A stretch of 46,301 nucleotides of DNA, from positions 1 through 46,301 of the forward strand of contig JBAZPX010000008.1 in the NCBI GenBank assembly GCA_041645555.1, in the 5' to 3' direction. Positions 31,347-39,531 of this stretch are shown piece by piece. Origin of the DNA: JAQTRU01 sp041645555. GTDB lineage: Bacteria > Patescibacteriota > Patescibacteriia > Patescibacteriales > JAQTRU01. Position 1 is the first letter of the stretch. Every line of letters starts with the position of its first letter. The notes beneath the pieces are model-generated. The model saw nothing but the letters and a program-made list of their open reading frames with translations. It made no database searches and had not been told where the DNA came from. The position numbers and the translations under genes are program-made.

Positions 31347-31991
31347 TCATTCCCAGGCCGTTGGCAGATTTTTTTCTGTTACGTAATCCGGGACTTGGCA
31401 AGTTCTTTGCCGCCTGGTGCGAGCGATAATCTTTCCCCCGCCCCACGGGTCAAAGAGCATAATAGGGAAAGCCAGAAATTCGGTAAGAATTTTTCTTATA
31501 GTATCTTTATTAAACTTGAAGCCAGACCAAGCGCCGATTATTTTTCGGCATTTGGTTCTACGTGTCCTTTGGAGAAATTTCATTCTCGGCTTCATGAACC
31601 AGATAACTATGGCATCGAACTCCGTTTCCTTCGGGATAAAACCAAGGGCCTTTAGAAGAGTGGCCAGTAAATCCACGTCTTCCATTGTATCTCTGGGCGG
31701 GAAAAAATTCTGCCTGCCCAAAGAAAACTGGGTATGGAGCTTTTCTTCCGGCACGCCGAGCTCAATCAGCCGTTCCCGTATAACTTCGGCGATAGTAGGG
31801 CGCCACTTATAATTACTGAAATACCAGCCGCAAGACAAGATAATAATGTCATATTGGCTGTGAATTTTTGCTACCGTCTGGCAGACAGTAGCATTAAGCT
31901 CCCCGATCTGGCAGACAGTTTCATCAGGCTCTCCGACATGATCCTTCCAGAATTCATAGCCGTGGACGATAAGAATTTTTTTCTTTTCCAA
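31347..31991 (-). CDS. YdcF/SanA-like (DUF218) protein
   Basis: 214 aa from TTG 31991, chosen because AGGAGAG lies 6-7 nt before it. The core resembles the DUF218 fold: ILIVHGYEFWKDHVGE, then IGELNATVCQTVAKIHSQYDIIILSCGWYF, and TIAEVIRERLIELGVPEEKL, the last two being the clearest matches. No signal peptide is visible. DUF218 proteins bind nucleotides or cell-wall precursors, with roles in envelope integrity suggested for SanA; here the function is unknown. The basic C-terminal 60 residues look unusual for the family. Confidence 0.6.
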   Translation of the reverse strand: MEKKKILIVHGYEFWKDHVGEPDETVCQIGELNATVCQTVAKIHSQYDIIILSCGWYFSNYKWRPTIAEVIRERLIELGVPEEKLHTQFSLGRQNFFPPRDTMEDVDLLATLLKALGFIPKETEFDAIVIWFMKPRMKFLQRTRRTKCRKIIGAWSGFKFNKDTIRKILTEFLAFPIMLFDPWGGGKIIARTRRQRTCQVPDYVTEKNLPTAWE

Positions 31992-32074
31992 TTTATTCTC
32001 TCCTGTTCTTATAAAGGGCCAATCAAATGTTTGATGTTCTAGGTTAGCTTAAAATTAGGGGCTTGTCAAGGCGT

Positions 32075-32103
32075 TTGACAAAAAGGATTTAATAAATTAA
32101 AGT
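32075..32103 (+). promoter_or_regulatory. promoter of DUF457 gene
   Basis: TTGACA at 32075-32080, 17 nt spacer, TAAAGT at 32098-32103. Confidence 0.65.
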
Positions 32104-32159
32104 AGAAACAACAAATAGAAAAATAACCGTTCTTTTCATAAAACTCTTAAGGGGGAATC

Positions 32160-32714
32160 ATGCCTTTAATAATAACCCATGCCGCTGTTGGCGGAGTTGT
32201 AAGCTCGCTAGGCCCTAAGGGCGGTCCCAGCAAGTGGTGGAAAATTCTGCTCCTTGTTATTATTCTTGCCAATCTGCCCGACATTGATTTTCTGCTTGGC
32301 TTATTGTTCGCGAGAAACGCTTACGCCTATCATTATGGGTTTACTCACAGTCCGCTTTTTGCCCTGCTGGCGGCGTTTTTTATTTCACGAGCCGGGAAGA
32401 TTTCCCGGCTGTACAAAGTGAATTTTTTGTTTTGTTTTTTGCTGATTCTGTCCCATGATTTGGCAGACTTTTTTGCCTCCGGCAGATTAGTCATATTTTT
32501 TCATCCCCTGGGGGATAGCCTGCCTGCCAGATTTATTGGTTTTTTAGGCGTTACGAAGCTGTCTCTTAAATACACTCTTCAGGAGGGGGCGATTATCGCC
32601 GGTTGCGGGGCAGCTTACGCTCTTATTAAAGCGGCAAAATTATATGCCCCCAATTTATTTTTTCTGCTAAACAGCCGGAGGCGTTTGGGCGAGACAGCGG
32701 AAAGAGAAGAATGA
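32160..32714 (+). CDS. DUF457/YdjM-like membrane-bound putative hydrolase
   Basis: 184 aa, preceded by the Shine-Dalgarno GGGGGA 5 nt before ATG. LITHAAVGGVV at the start, NLPDIDFLLGLLF and YHYGFTHSPLFALLAAF carry the His and Asp residues conserved in the LexA-binding, inner-membrane-associated hydrolase group (DUF457, YdjM). About four membrane helices are visible. Such proteins are suspected metal-dependent phospholipid hydrolases. Single-gene unit with its own promoter and terminator. Confidence 0.8.
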   Translation: MPLIITHAAVGGVVSSLGPKGGPSKWWKILLLVIILANLPDIDFLLGLLFARNAYAYHYGFTHSPLFALLAAFFISRAGKISRLYKVNFLFCFLLILSHDLADFFASGRLVIFFHPLGDSLPARFIGFLGVTKLSLKYTLQEGAIIAGCGAAYALIKAAKLYAPNLFFLLNSRRRLGETAEREE

Positions 32715-32727
32715 TTGTCATTAGCGC

Positions 32728-32756
32728 AAAAGGAATCCATTTGGGTTCCTTTTTTA
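32728..32756 (+). terminator. Rho-independent terminator
   Basis: AAAAGGAATCC and GGGTTCCTTTT pair over a short loop and run into TTTTTT. Confidence 0.8.
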
Positions 32757-32900
32757 TATCAAAAGCCGTTCCGCAAGCTTGCGGTATTTTAACTGTGGAT
32801 AACTTAAATACTGTAAATTTTATTTATGACAGATTTATATTAAATAATTAGCTAATATTAAATAAAAATATTAATTTATTTATAAATTGTAGAAAAATAG

Positions 32901-32929
32901 TTGACAATATTTCTATTAGAGAATATACT
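32901..32929 (+). promoter_or_regulatory. promoter of the 77-aa Cys protein / TrmB unit
   Basis: TTGACA at 32901-32906, 17 nt spacer, TATACT at 32924-32929. Confidence 0.75.
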
Positions 32930-32958
32930 GAATTTATAATTTATTTTTTAAAATATTT

Positions 32959-33192
32959 ATGGCGGAAAATAATGGAATAAAAACCATTACCTGTACTATT
33001 TGCACAAAATTTTGCCAGAACGGAGATGAAAAAAAATTGAATAAATTAATAGAAGAAATAAAAGATGAAGGATTTGAAAAAGTAATTTTTTCCTGTGATT
33101 TTTTAAAAAATTATCATATAAACCCCGTTAGAAATTTATCTCTGAACCGGGGCAAGGAACAGCGGGGCGTTATTTCTAACGGGGTAAAATAA
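32959..33192 (+). CDS. small Cys-containing protein with repeat-derived C-terminus
   Basis: 77 aa. The first 52 residues look native: KTITCTICTKFCQNGDEKKL with four Cys (CxxC plus another pair), then EEIKDEGFEKVIFSCDFLKN, suggesting a small zinc-binding or redox protein. The last 24 residues, INPVRNLSLNRGKEQ... to ISNGVK, are encoded by a CCCCGTTAG repeat that entered at the 3' end and replaced the original stop. It lies 8 nt before the TrmB-type regulator and shares its promoter. Function unknown. Confidence 0.6.
   Translation: MAENNGIKTITCTICTKFCQNGDEKKLNKLIEEIKDEGFEKVIFSCDFLKNYHINPVRNLSLNRGKEQRGVISNGVK
33123..33184 (+). repeat. CCCCGTTAGAAAT...ATTTCTAACGGGG repeat
   Basis: Arms at 33123-33135 and 33172-33184 are perfect complements. 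The inner part has ACCGGGGCAAGGAACAGCGG, similar to ACGGGACAAGGAGCGACGGG in the copy before recA. Confidence 0.9.
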
Positions 33193-33200
33193 CAATCTCT

Positions 33201-33941
33201 ATGGATATAACAATTCTTAAAAAAATAGGGTTGTCTGACAAAGAAATAGAGGTTTATCTGGCGCTTTTGGAAAACGGCGCTTGTTCCGTGCGGGATTTGG
33301 CCGGTTTGGCCGGTTTAAACCGAGGCACGGTTTATGATATTTTAAAAAGTTTGCAGGAAAAGGGCCTAGTTAGCTATTATCACCAGGAAACTAAGCAAAA
33401 GTTTGTGGCGGAAGACGCGGATAGATTAACGAAGCTGGTAAATAGCGAAGAAGAAAAAATAAAAAAGGTGAAAGAGAAATTGCGCGGCCTGATTCCGGAA
33501 CTGGAATCGCTTCAGGCCAAAGGCGGTAGCCGGCCGGCCACAAAATTTTATGAGGGCAAGAAAGGCATAAGATTTATTCTGGAGGACGTTTTAAATTCCG
33601 TTAGGGAAGAAAAAGAGAAAGAGTATTTTATTTACTCGGCCACTAAAGCCAGCGAAGATATTAATGATGCTTATTCGGATTTTACTAAAGATAGGATAAA
33701 GAAGAAAATCAGAGTGAAGGCGATTTCCTTGGCAACAGGAGGAAAAACTTACGGCCTGGACGAGCGGCGTTGGCTAGGCACTAATGACGAATCCGCGACT
33801 TTCGTTTTAATTTATGCCGGCAAATGCGCTTTTATCTCCCGCGATGCCCGCGGCTTGCCGGTTGGAGTAATTATTGAGAATGAGATGATTTATGAGACGC
33901 AGAAGATAATTTTTTTGCGGCTTTGGGACTTGATAAAATAA
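33201..33941 (+). CDS. TrmB-family transcriptional regulator
   Basis: 246 aa. The N-terminal winged HTH reads LKKIGLSDKEIEVYLALLENG, VRDLAGLAGLNRGTVYDILKSLQEKGLV. It is followed by a coiled-coil linker (EEEKIKKVKEKLRGLIPELE) and a TrmB-type C-terminal region starting ATKFYEGKKGIRFILEDVL. TrmB proteins sense sugars or other small molecules. The gene stands directly before glmS (78 nt gap with a palindrome), so control of the amino-sugar genes is a reasonable guess; no operator was found. Confidence 0.87.
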   Translation: MDITILKKIGLSDKEIEVYLALLENGACSVRDLAGLAGLNRGTVYDILKSLQEKGLVSYYHQETKQKFVAEDADRLTKLVNSEEEKIKKVKEKLRGLIPELESLQAKGGSRPATKFYEGKKGIRFILEDVLNSVREEKEKEYFIYSATKASEDINDAYSDFTKDRIKKKIRVKAISLATGGKTYGLDERRWLGTNDESATFVLIYAGKCAFISRDARGLPVGVIIENEMIYETQKIIFLRLWDLIK

Positions 33942-34018
33942 TATAAAAATAAAATAATAAAATAATAAAACGAGAAGTAAGTCAGTTTTTATATTATTTT
34001 TTTATTTTATTATTTTTC
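33941..34018. repeat. AT-only palindromic leader repeat (ataaaataataaaa)
   Basis: The left part aataatataaaaataaaataataaaa mirrors the right part ttttatattatttttttattttattatt around cgagaagtaagtcag. Related units lie before rpmF (20670-20757) and pilT (22250-22355), and a half unit at 15746-15780. Confidence 0.7.
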
Positions 34019-34019
34019 T

Positions 34020-35819
34020 ATGTGCGGAATAATAGGTTATATCGGGCCGAGGGACATTTCAACCGTACTTCTAGGCGGCTTAAAAAGATTGGAGTATCGG
34101 GGCTATGATTCGGCCGGGATGACAATTAAAGACTCGGAAGGTTTAGCTACTTTTAAAGCCGTGGGCAGAATAACGGAATTAGAAAAAAAAGTCAGCGGGA
34201 AAAATTTAAAAGGGAATTTAGGCATAGCCCACACCCGTTGGGCAACTCACGGCGAGCCGAATGAAATTAACGCCCATCCCCATCTTGACGCCAAAGGCGA
34301 AGTAGCGATAGTCCATAATGGCATTATTGAGAATTACTGCGCCTTAAAAGATTTCTTGATTAAAGATGGTTTTAAAATAGTTTCTGACACTGATTCGGAA
34401 ATTATCGCCCATCTTATCCAGAAATTCCATAACGGCGATTTTTCCGAATCGGTGGTAAAAGCCCTGGAATTGATTGAAGGCACTTTCGGTTTGGCCATTG
34501 TTCAAAAAGGAGAAAATAAGATAATCGCGGCGAGACGCGGTTCGCCTCTGGTTTTGGGTTTAGGCGAGGGAGAAATGTTTATCGCTTCCGACGTTTCAGC
34601 GGTTTTAGATTATACAAAAAGGATTGTTTATCTAAACGACGATGAATTAGCGGTGGTTGAGAAAGATAGTTATTCGGTTAAGAATCTAAAGGGCGAGAAG
34701 GTTAACAAAAAAGTCCATGAGATAAAATGGACCTTGGACCAGATTGAGAAAAAAGGCTTTAAGCATTTCATGCTCAAAGAAATTTTTGAGCAGCCGGAAG
34801 CGATTATTAATACTTTGCGGGGCCGGATCAAAGAGGGAAAAATTAAATTAAGTCTTGATTTGGATTTAAGTTCTTTAAGAAGAATTATAATCGTCGCCTG
34901 CGGCACTAGCTGGCATTCGGCTTTAATCGGGAAATATCTTTTAGAAAAAATTATAAATATTCCCGTGGAAGTGGATTATGCTTCGGAATTCCGTTATCGG
35001 GACCCGCTTATCGGCGCCAATGATTTGGTGATAGTAATTTCCCAGTCAGGAGAAACGGCTGATACTTTAGCGGCTTTAAAAGAGGCCAAGACCAAAGGCG
35101 CTAAGACTCTCGGGGTTATCAATATTGTCGGCTCAACTATCGCCCGGGAAGTTGACACCGGAATTTATCTTCATGCCGGGCCGGAAATCGGGGTGGCGAG
35201 CACCAAAGCTTTTACGGTTCAGGTGGTGGATTTATTGCTTCTGGCATTATTTTTGCGGCAGCAACAAGGGTTGGATTTAGAAGAAAACATTATTTGTGAT
35301 TTAGAGGCTTTGCCGGAAAAAATTAGAGAAGTTTTGGGGCAGTCAGATAATATCAGAAAACTGGCAGAAAAATTTGTCAATTGCAAGAATATTTTATATC
35401 TTGGCCGCGGCCTTAATTTTCCGGTCGCTTTAGAAGGGGCCTTAAAACTAAAAGAGATTTCTTATATCCATGCCGAGGGCTATCCGGCGGCGGAAATGAA
35501 GCATGGGCCGATTGCCTTGATTGATAAGGATATGCCGGCTCTGTTTATTGCCACTAAAGATAATACTTATGAAAAAATATTATCTAATATGGAAGAAATA
35601 AGGGCCCGGGGCGGAGAAATTATAGCAATTGTGAATGAGGAGGATGAAAGAATTTCCCGGCTGGCCGGCAATATTATAAAAGTGCCTTCGGTTTCCTACG
35701 AACTTATGCCCATAATTAACGCTATCCCCATGCAGCTTTTTGCCTATCACGTGGCGGATTTAAAAGGCATAGATGTGGATAAGCCGCGCAATTTAGCTAA
35801 ATCAGTAACCGTAGAGTAG
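34020..35819 (+). CDS. glmS: glutamine--fructose-6-phosphate aminotransferase
   Basis: 599 aa, normal length. MCGIIGYIG gives Cys 2 as the N-terminal nucleophile of the glutaminase domain; THGEPNEINAHPH and HNGIIENY are its binding motifs. Two SIS domains follow, with CGTSWHSALIGKYLLE and SQSGETADTLAAL in the first and GRGLNFPVALEGALKLKEISY in the second, and the end DKPRNLAKSVTVE is the standard C-terminus. It makes glucosamine-6-phosphate from fructose-6-phosphate and glutamine, the first step of UDP-GlcNAc synthesis. The next two genes continue the pathway. Confidence 0.97.
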   Translation: MCGIIGYIGPRDISTVLLGGLKRLEYRGYDSAGMTIKDSEGLATFKAVGRITELEKKVSGKNLKGNLGIAHTRWATHGEPNEINAHPHLDAKGEVAIVHNGIIENYCALKDFLIKDGFKIVSDTDSEIIAHLIQKFHNGDFSESVVKALELIEGTFGLAIVQKGENKIIAARRGSPLVLGLGEGEMFIASDVSAVLDYTKRIVYLNDDELAVVEKDSYSVKNLKGEKVNKKVHEIKWTLDQIEKKGFKHFMLKEIFEQPEAIINTLRGRIKEGKIKLSLDLDLSSLRRIIIVACGTSWHSALIGKYLLEKIINIPVEVDYASEFRYRDPLIGANDLVIVISQSGETADTLAALKEAKTKGAKTLGVINIVGSTIAREVDTGIYLHAGPEIGVASTKAFTVQVVDLLLLALFLRQQQGLDLEENIICDLEALPEKIREVLGQSDNIRKLAEKFVNCKNILYLGRGLNFPVALEGALKLKEISYIHAEGYPAAEMKHGPIALIDKDMPALFIATKDNTYEKILSNMEEIRARGGEIIAIVNEEDERISRLAGNIIKVPSVSYELMPIINAIPMQLFAYHVADLKGIDVDKPRNLAKSVTVE

Positions 35820-35825
35820 GAGAGA

Positions 35826-36048
35826 GTTTGTATGGGTCTAAGCCATTTGGCAATCCTTTAATGCGAATACTTCCTGCGGGTCTAAAGCTTCCCGCTGTAA
35901 TGCGAATGCCGCAAATACTAATTATGTGAATAATTTATACCCGCAATTTGCGGCATTAGCATTAATTCAACGTTCGCGAAGACAAGCAAAGCAGAATTCG
36001 CATTAATGGTTCATCTAAACAAAGTAACCAATCTAATCATGTTGAATA
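35826..36048. repeat. TAATGCGAAT repeats between glmS and the acetyltransferase
   Basis: No gene. TAATGCGAAT occurs twice directly (about 35858 and 35896) and once inverted as ATTCGCATTA (35996-36005), and GCCGCAAAT (35906) is mirrored by ATTTGCGGC (35947). The segment can fold into one long structure. Confidence 0.6.
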
Positions 36049-36049
36049 T

Positions 36050-36505
36050 ATGGAAAAAATAAAATATACAATTCGCGAATTTAGAGAAGAAGACTTAAAT
36101 CCAGATAAGGGATTTTTAGAAACTTTATCTAATTTAAGCAAGACCGCACGTTTGTCCCAGCGGAAAATAAAAGAGGTTTTTAGGGAAATACGGCAAAAAG
36201 AAAATAGTTATATTTTTGTGGCCGTGGGGAAAAATAAACAGATAATCGGCACGATTAAGCTAATGATTGAACGGAAATTTTATCACGAGGGCGCGAAAGC
36301 CGGGCATATAGAGGATGTGGTGGTGAGAAAAGGGTTTGAAAAGATGGGCATTGCCAGTAGCTTAATCAGGAAAGCCGTAGCCAAAGCCAAAGAGCTGGAA
36401 TGTTATAAAGTAATCCTTGATTGCCGGGATGAATTAATTCCTTTTTACAAAAAATTTAATTTTTATAAATTTGAAAATTGTCTAAGGATTGATTTTAAAA
36501 AATAA
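36050..36505 (+). CDS. GNA1-type glucosamine-6-phosphate N-acetyltransferase (GNAT)
   Basis: 151 aa. KAGHIEDVVVRKGFEKMGIASSLIRKAV contains the acetyl-CoA P-loop (here EKMGIA) preceded by the GHIEDVVV strand. ECYKVILDC and FYKKFNFYKFEN complete the pattern that is specific to the eukaryotic-type GNA1 family, not to the left-handed-helix acetyltransferase domain of bacterial GlmU. It would acetylate glucosamine-6-phosphate using acetyl-CoA. It stands between glmS and a GlmU-type uridylyltransferase that lacks its own acetyltransferase domain, and its stop codon adjoins that gene's start. Confidence 0.82.
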   Translation: MEKIKYTIREFREEDLNPDKGFLETLSNLSKTARLSQRKIKEVFREIRQKENSYIFVAVGKNKQIIGTIKLMIERKFYHEGAKAGHIEDVVVRKGFEKMGIASSLIRKAVAKAKELECYKVILDCRDELIPFYKKFNFYKFENCLRIDFKK

Positions 36506-37260
36506 TGTTTATGGACACGACTAAAATTGTAATCTTAGCCGCGGGCAAAGGCGCGAGAATGAATTCTTCTTTGCCTAAAGTTTTAGTGCCGCTGGCTGGC
36601 CGGCCGATAATAGAATATTTATTGCGTTCAATTATAGAAGCAAAAGTTGACGGCCGGCCGATAATTGTGGTTTCGCCGGATAATAAAGAAATAATGGCAG
36701 AAACTTTAGCTAAATATAATTGCGATTTTGCTATTCAGGAAGAGCAATTAGGCACCGGCCATGCTTTCGCCTCTGCCCGCTCCCTGTTCGGGCCGGAAGC
36801 AAAAAATGTTATAAGTTTTTACGGCGACCATCCTTTTGTTTTGCCTGAGGCCGTTAAAAAATTAGCGGACAGCCACCAGGGCGTTATTACCATGGTCACG
36901 GTAAAGTTAGATGACTTTAATGATTATAAGAAAAATTTTTACCAGTGGGGACGGATTGTAAGGGGCGAGGACGGAGAAGTCAAAAAAATCGTGGAATTCA
37001 AAGACGCGACCGAAGAAGAGAAGGAGATAAAAGAAGTTAACCCGGGTTTTTATTGCTTTGACAAAAATTGGGTTTGTGATAATATAGACAAATTAAAAAA
37101 CGACAATAAACAGAAAGAATATTATTTGACCGATTTAGTTGGTCTGGCTTTTACCCAGAACCATAAAATAAATACTATCACCATTGATCCGCGCCAGGCC
37201 GTAGGTATCAACAGTCCGGAAGAGCTGGCCATTGCGGAGAAATTAATAAAGGAAGAATAA
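36505..37260 (+). CDS. UDP-GlcNAc pyrophosphorylase (GlmU N-terminal domain only)
   Basis: 251 aa. VILAAGKGARMNSSLPKVL at the start is the nucleotidyltransferase signature with the catalytic Arg and Lys. EEQLGTGHAFASA, YGDHPFVLPEAV (metal-binding Asp) and EVNPGFYCFD follow in the GlmU order, and the end INSPEELAIAEKLI matches the end of the GlmU uridylyltransferase domain. The C-terminal acetyltransferase domain of classical GlmU is absent, its place being taken by the separate GNA1-type gene just before. It would join UTP and GlcNAc-1-phosphate to give UDP-GlcNAc for cell-wall and glycan synthesis. It ends at a strong terminator. Confidence 0.87.
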   Translation: MFMDTTKIVILAAGKGARMNSSLPKVLVPLAGRPIIEYLLRSIIEAKVDGRPIIVVSPDNKEIMAETLAKYNCDFAIQEEQLGTGHAFASARSLFGPEAKNVISFYGDHPFVLPEAVKKLADSHQGVITMVTVKLDDFNDYKKNFYQWGRIVRGEDGEVKKIVEFKDATEEEKEIKEVNPGFYCFDKNWVCDNIDKLKNDNKQKEYYLTDLVGLAFTQNHKINTITIDPRQAVGINSPEELAIAEKLIKEE

Positions 37261-37276
37261 AAGATGGATATAATAA

Positions 37277-37312
37277 AAACCAGCCTCTAAGTATTGGGGC
37301 TGGCTTTTTTAA
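37277..37312 (+). terminator. terminator after the UDP-GlcNAc cluster
   Basis: AAAACCAGCCTC and GGGCTGGCTTTT pair around a 9-nt loop and run into TTTTTT. Confidence 0.85.
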
Positions 37313-37353
37313 ATAAGGCTTTCGTCAAAGACGGTGGCAGGGCTAAACCGTAA

Positions 37354-38700
37354 TTACCATATAAAAGGTCTATGATGGAAAACGAGACCTTCGGAGTAAT
37401 CTTGAGTATATTTTTTCGCAAATTCGTAAGATGCCTTATGCAGAACACTCTTGGATTTAGAGAGTATTAGATAATCTTTAATGGTCTGAATAGGTTTTTT
37501 AACCCCAAAAATATAATAAAGAGAGATTTTCTTTCTTTCGGTGCTATCGGAGAGAAGGAATAATTGTCCATTTATATATCCATCAATATAGGCTACATCA
37601 TCATACTGCTTCATTTTTAATTTATCTTTGCGAATTTGTTTATAACTCCATATGATATTCATCAGTTTGTTTTCGTCGGAATATTCTCCCGTATTTTTTC
37701 TAGCCATAATTCTCTCAAGGGCGTGCAGCAATCCGTCTTGGTAGCAAGCAGAGAAAATTATTTCTGGATTTTTTTTGCAACTCAAAACAGAATAAAGTTT
37801 ATCATGTTCCGAGAGAACAAGTTCGTAGATTAATGGAATTTTATCAAATATTTCATCAGAGAGCATCTCTCCTTCGGATATGAGATGTTTTTTTAGAATC
37901 TTAATAAAATATACAGCGTCTGTTATTATGGTCGTTAGATTTATCTTATCAAATTTTTCCTTAGCTTCTTTGTCTGTAGTTATAAGGTAGGCATTGGGAA
38001 TAAGATTTTTCATTTCTGATCCTAATACACTATAAATTTTATTGAAATCTTCATCTCCAAATGAATAACCAATAAATAATATTTTTTTTGTAGCTAATAT
38101 GGTTTTAAGATAACTTCCAATTAAGCCATCACGTAATTTTTTATAACATTTTTTGTAATCCTCTTCTGTAATTATGATTGTTCCATAATGATTTATAGAG
38201 CCATGTACTTTTAGGACTTTTCTTCCTGGATTATTCCAAAAGACAAAATCTTCAGGAGATACTATGGGTACAGCGCCGCATTCCTTTTCGAATAAATCGT
38301 CCCAGTTAGTAGTCACTATTTCCTTAATTTGAGGTATAGTTGATAATTGTTTGTGAAATCGTGAAGCATTCCTGTAGAGTTCGGGAAATGAAATAATGTA
38401 ATCAAATCTTTCTTTTATTTTATTCAACAATTTACGTCGGCCATCTCTCTGCGTGCAAAACCTACTCATTAGTTTAGAAAAACTAATTTTTTGGTTAGGT
38501 CTTATTCTGAGTTCGTCTTTTATCTCCTCGTATAAAGAATTTTTAAAAACAGATGGTGCTTCTGTACTAACACCAGCTCCAGCAAAAATTACTAATTCTT
38601 CTTTCTTTGCAGCTTCAATTATTTCATCCGGCATTTTAAAAATGTGTTTATGTTCACAAACAGCACATTCGGCTTTTTGGCTCTTTTTACTTTTTACCAT
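37354..38700 (-). CDS. SIR2-domain protein, possible antiphage NADase
   Basis: 448 aa. An N-terminal CAVCEHKH is a possible zinc knuckle. The SIR2 domain follows: LVIFAGAGVSTEAPS (NAD-binding GAGxS), EIVTTNWDDLFE (the TxNxD motif) and KVLKVHGSINHYG (catalytic His), then KKILFIGYSFGDEDFNKI. This is the SIR2_2 type used as the NAD-destroying effector in several defence systems. The C-terminal 200 residues are helical and match no domain I recognise; they could sense the phage. The gene is more AT-rich than its neighbours, stands alone on the minus strand and so looks acquired. Defence is inference; a stand-alone housekeeping deacetylase is less likely because the classical Cys4 zinc module is missing. 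Confidence 0.8.
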   Translation of the reverse strand: MVKSKKSQKAECAVCEHKHIFKMPDEIIEAAKKEELVIFAGAGVSTEAPSVFKNSLYEEIKDELRIRPNQKISFSKLMSRFCTQRDGRRKLLNKIKERFDYIISFPELYRNASRFHKQLSTIPQIKEIVTTNWDDLFEKECGAVPIVSPEDFVFWNNPGRKVLKVHGSINHYGTIIITEEDYKKCYKKLRDGLIGSYLKTILATKKILFIGYSFGDEDFNKIYSVLGSEMKNLIPNAYLITTDKEAKEKFDKINLTTIITDAVYFIKILKKHLISEGEMLSDEIFDKIPLIYELVLSEHDKLYSVLSCKKNPEIIFSACYQDGLLHALERIMARKNTGEYSDENKLMNIIWSYKQIRKDKLKMKQYDDVAYIDGYINGQLFLLSDSTERKKISLYYIFGVKKPIQTIKDYLILSKSKSVLHKASYEFAKKYTQDYSEGLVFHHRPFIW

Positions 38701-38858
38701 ATTTATATAAATCGTCTTATTATTTATTTTAATAATAACAAGTTATATTCAAACCCTTTCTTTTTTATTTAAATAAGTTAAAATTAGGTTGCTAATTTTG
38801 GCTTGGGGGGCTACTATATTATATAAAGAGTTATCGGGGTTGGCAAGGCGCGTTTTTT

Positions 38859-38890
38859 TTAATCCCCCTCGCCCCCTTTTCGAAAGGGGG
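38859..38890. repeat. CCCCCTTTTCGAAAGGGGG palindromic repeat
   Basis: Starts AATCCCCCTCG and contains a perfect hairpin centred on TTCGAA. A probable promoter (TTGGCT at 38798-38803, 16 nt, TATATA at 38820-38825) lies before it, so the repeat sits in the leader of the next gene. A related copy is at 17157-17188. Confidence 0.7.
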
Positions 38891-38926
38891 CAAAAAGGCA
38901 AGTCCCCTTATTATAATTTTAGAAAT

Positions 38927-39430
38927 ATGGAGATAGTAATTTATATCATAGTTTTATATTTTATCCTTGTTTTCGGTTTATCCCGCTTTTTTATTCCTCA
39001 TCTTTCTTTCGGTTCTGACCCTTTGCCTGAAAAAATTCCGGGGGATATGGAAAGAAAAATTGAAGAATTGAAGAATAAATCTAATTATCCAAAAGAATTT
39101 TTAGAATTGGCTTATAACTTCCTAGGGACAAAATATCATTCCGAGCGGCTGGCTACGGTTTTGAAATTTCACTTTATGTTTAAGAGCTTGGAGGATATCT
39201 GGATAAGGACCGGTTTTATTCCCTGCAACCAGAGTAATTTTTTAATGCGGATTTTTTTAATAAAAAGCGGATGGTTTAAAGATGAAGAAATCCGGCGGCG
39301 ACAAGTTTTTCTTAATTTTGTCCCTCATCAGTATTTGCAGGTTAAAGTTGATGGTGAATGGCTTGATGTTGATGTTGGAGAAAAATATAGAGGCATGCCG
39401 ATTGGCAGGCATTTAAAATATTTCGGGTAA
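38927..39430 (+). CDS. membrane-anchored transglutaminase-like protein
   Basis: 167 aa from ATG 38927; the frame is open upstream only through repeat DNA. An N-terminal helix (VIYIIVLYFILVFGLSRFF) anchors it. The soluble part has GFIPCNQSNFLMRIFLI with a Cys, NFVPHQYLQVKVDG with a His and EWLDVDVGEKYRG with an Asp, in the order and spacing of the Cys-His-Asp triad of transglutaminase-like enzymes. KYHSERLATVLKFHFMF precedes the Cys helix. It probably acts as a cysteine protease or crosslinking enzyme at the membrane. Substrate unknown. Confidence 0.6.
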   Translation: MEIVIYIIVLYFILVFGLSRFFIPHLSFGSDPLPEKIPGDMERKIEELKNKSNYPKEFLELAYNFLGTKYHSERLATVLKFHFMFKSLEDIWIRTGFIPCNQSNFLMRIFLIKSGWFKDEEIRRRQVFLNFVPHQYLQVKVDGEWLDVDVGEKYRGMPIGRHLKYFG

Positions 39431-39432
39431 CT

Positions 39433-39527
39433 CCTACGAATTACGAATATTTTACGAATTTACGAATACTAAACAAAACGTTATTTCTGGAATTCGTAAA
39501 TTCGTACTGATTTGTAATTTGTAATAT
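39433..39527 (+). repeat. acgaattacgaat palindromic leader repeat, second full copy
   Basis: Left arm ctacgaattacgaatatttt and tacgaatttacgaat, right arm aattcgtaaattcgta and gtaatttgtaat. It matches 5748-5843 and again ends a few bases before a start codon. Confidence 0.8.
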
Positions 39528-39531
39528 CTTT

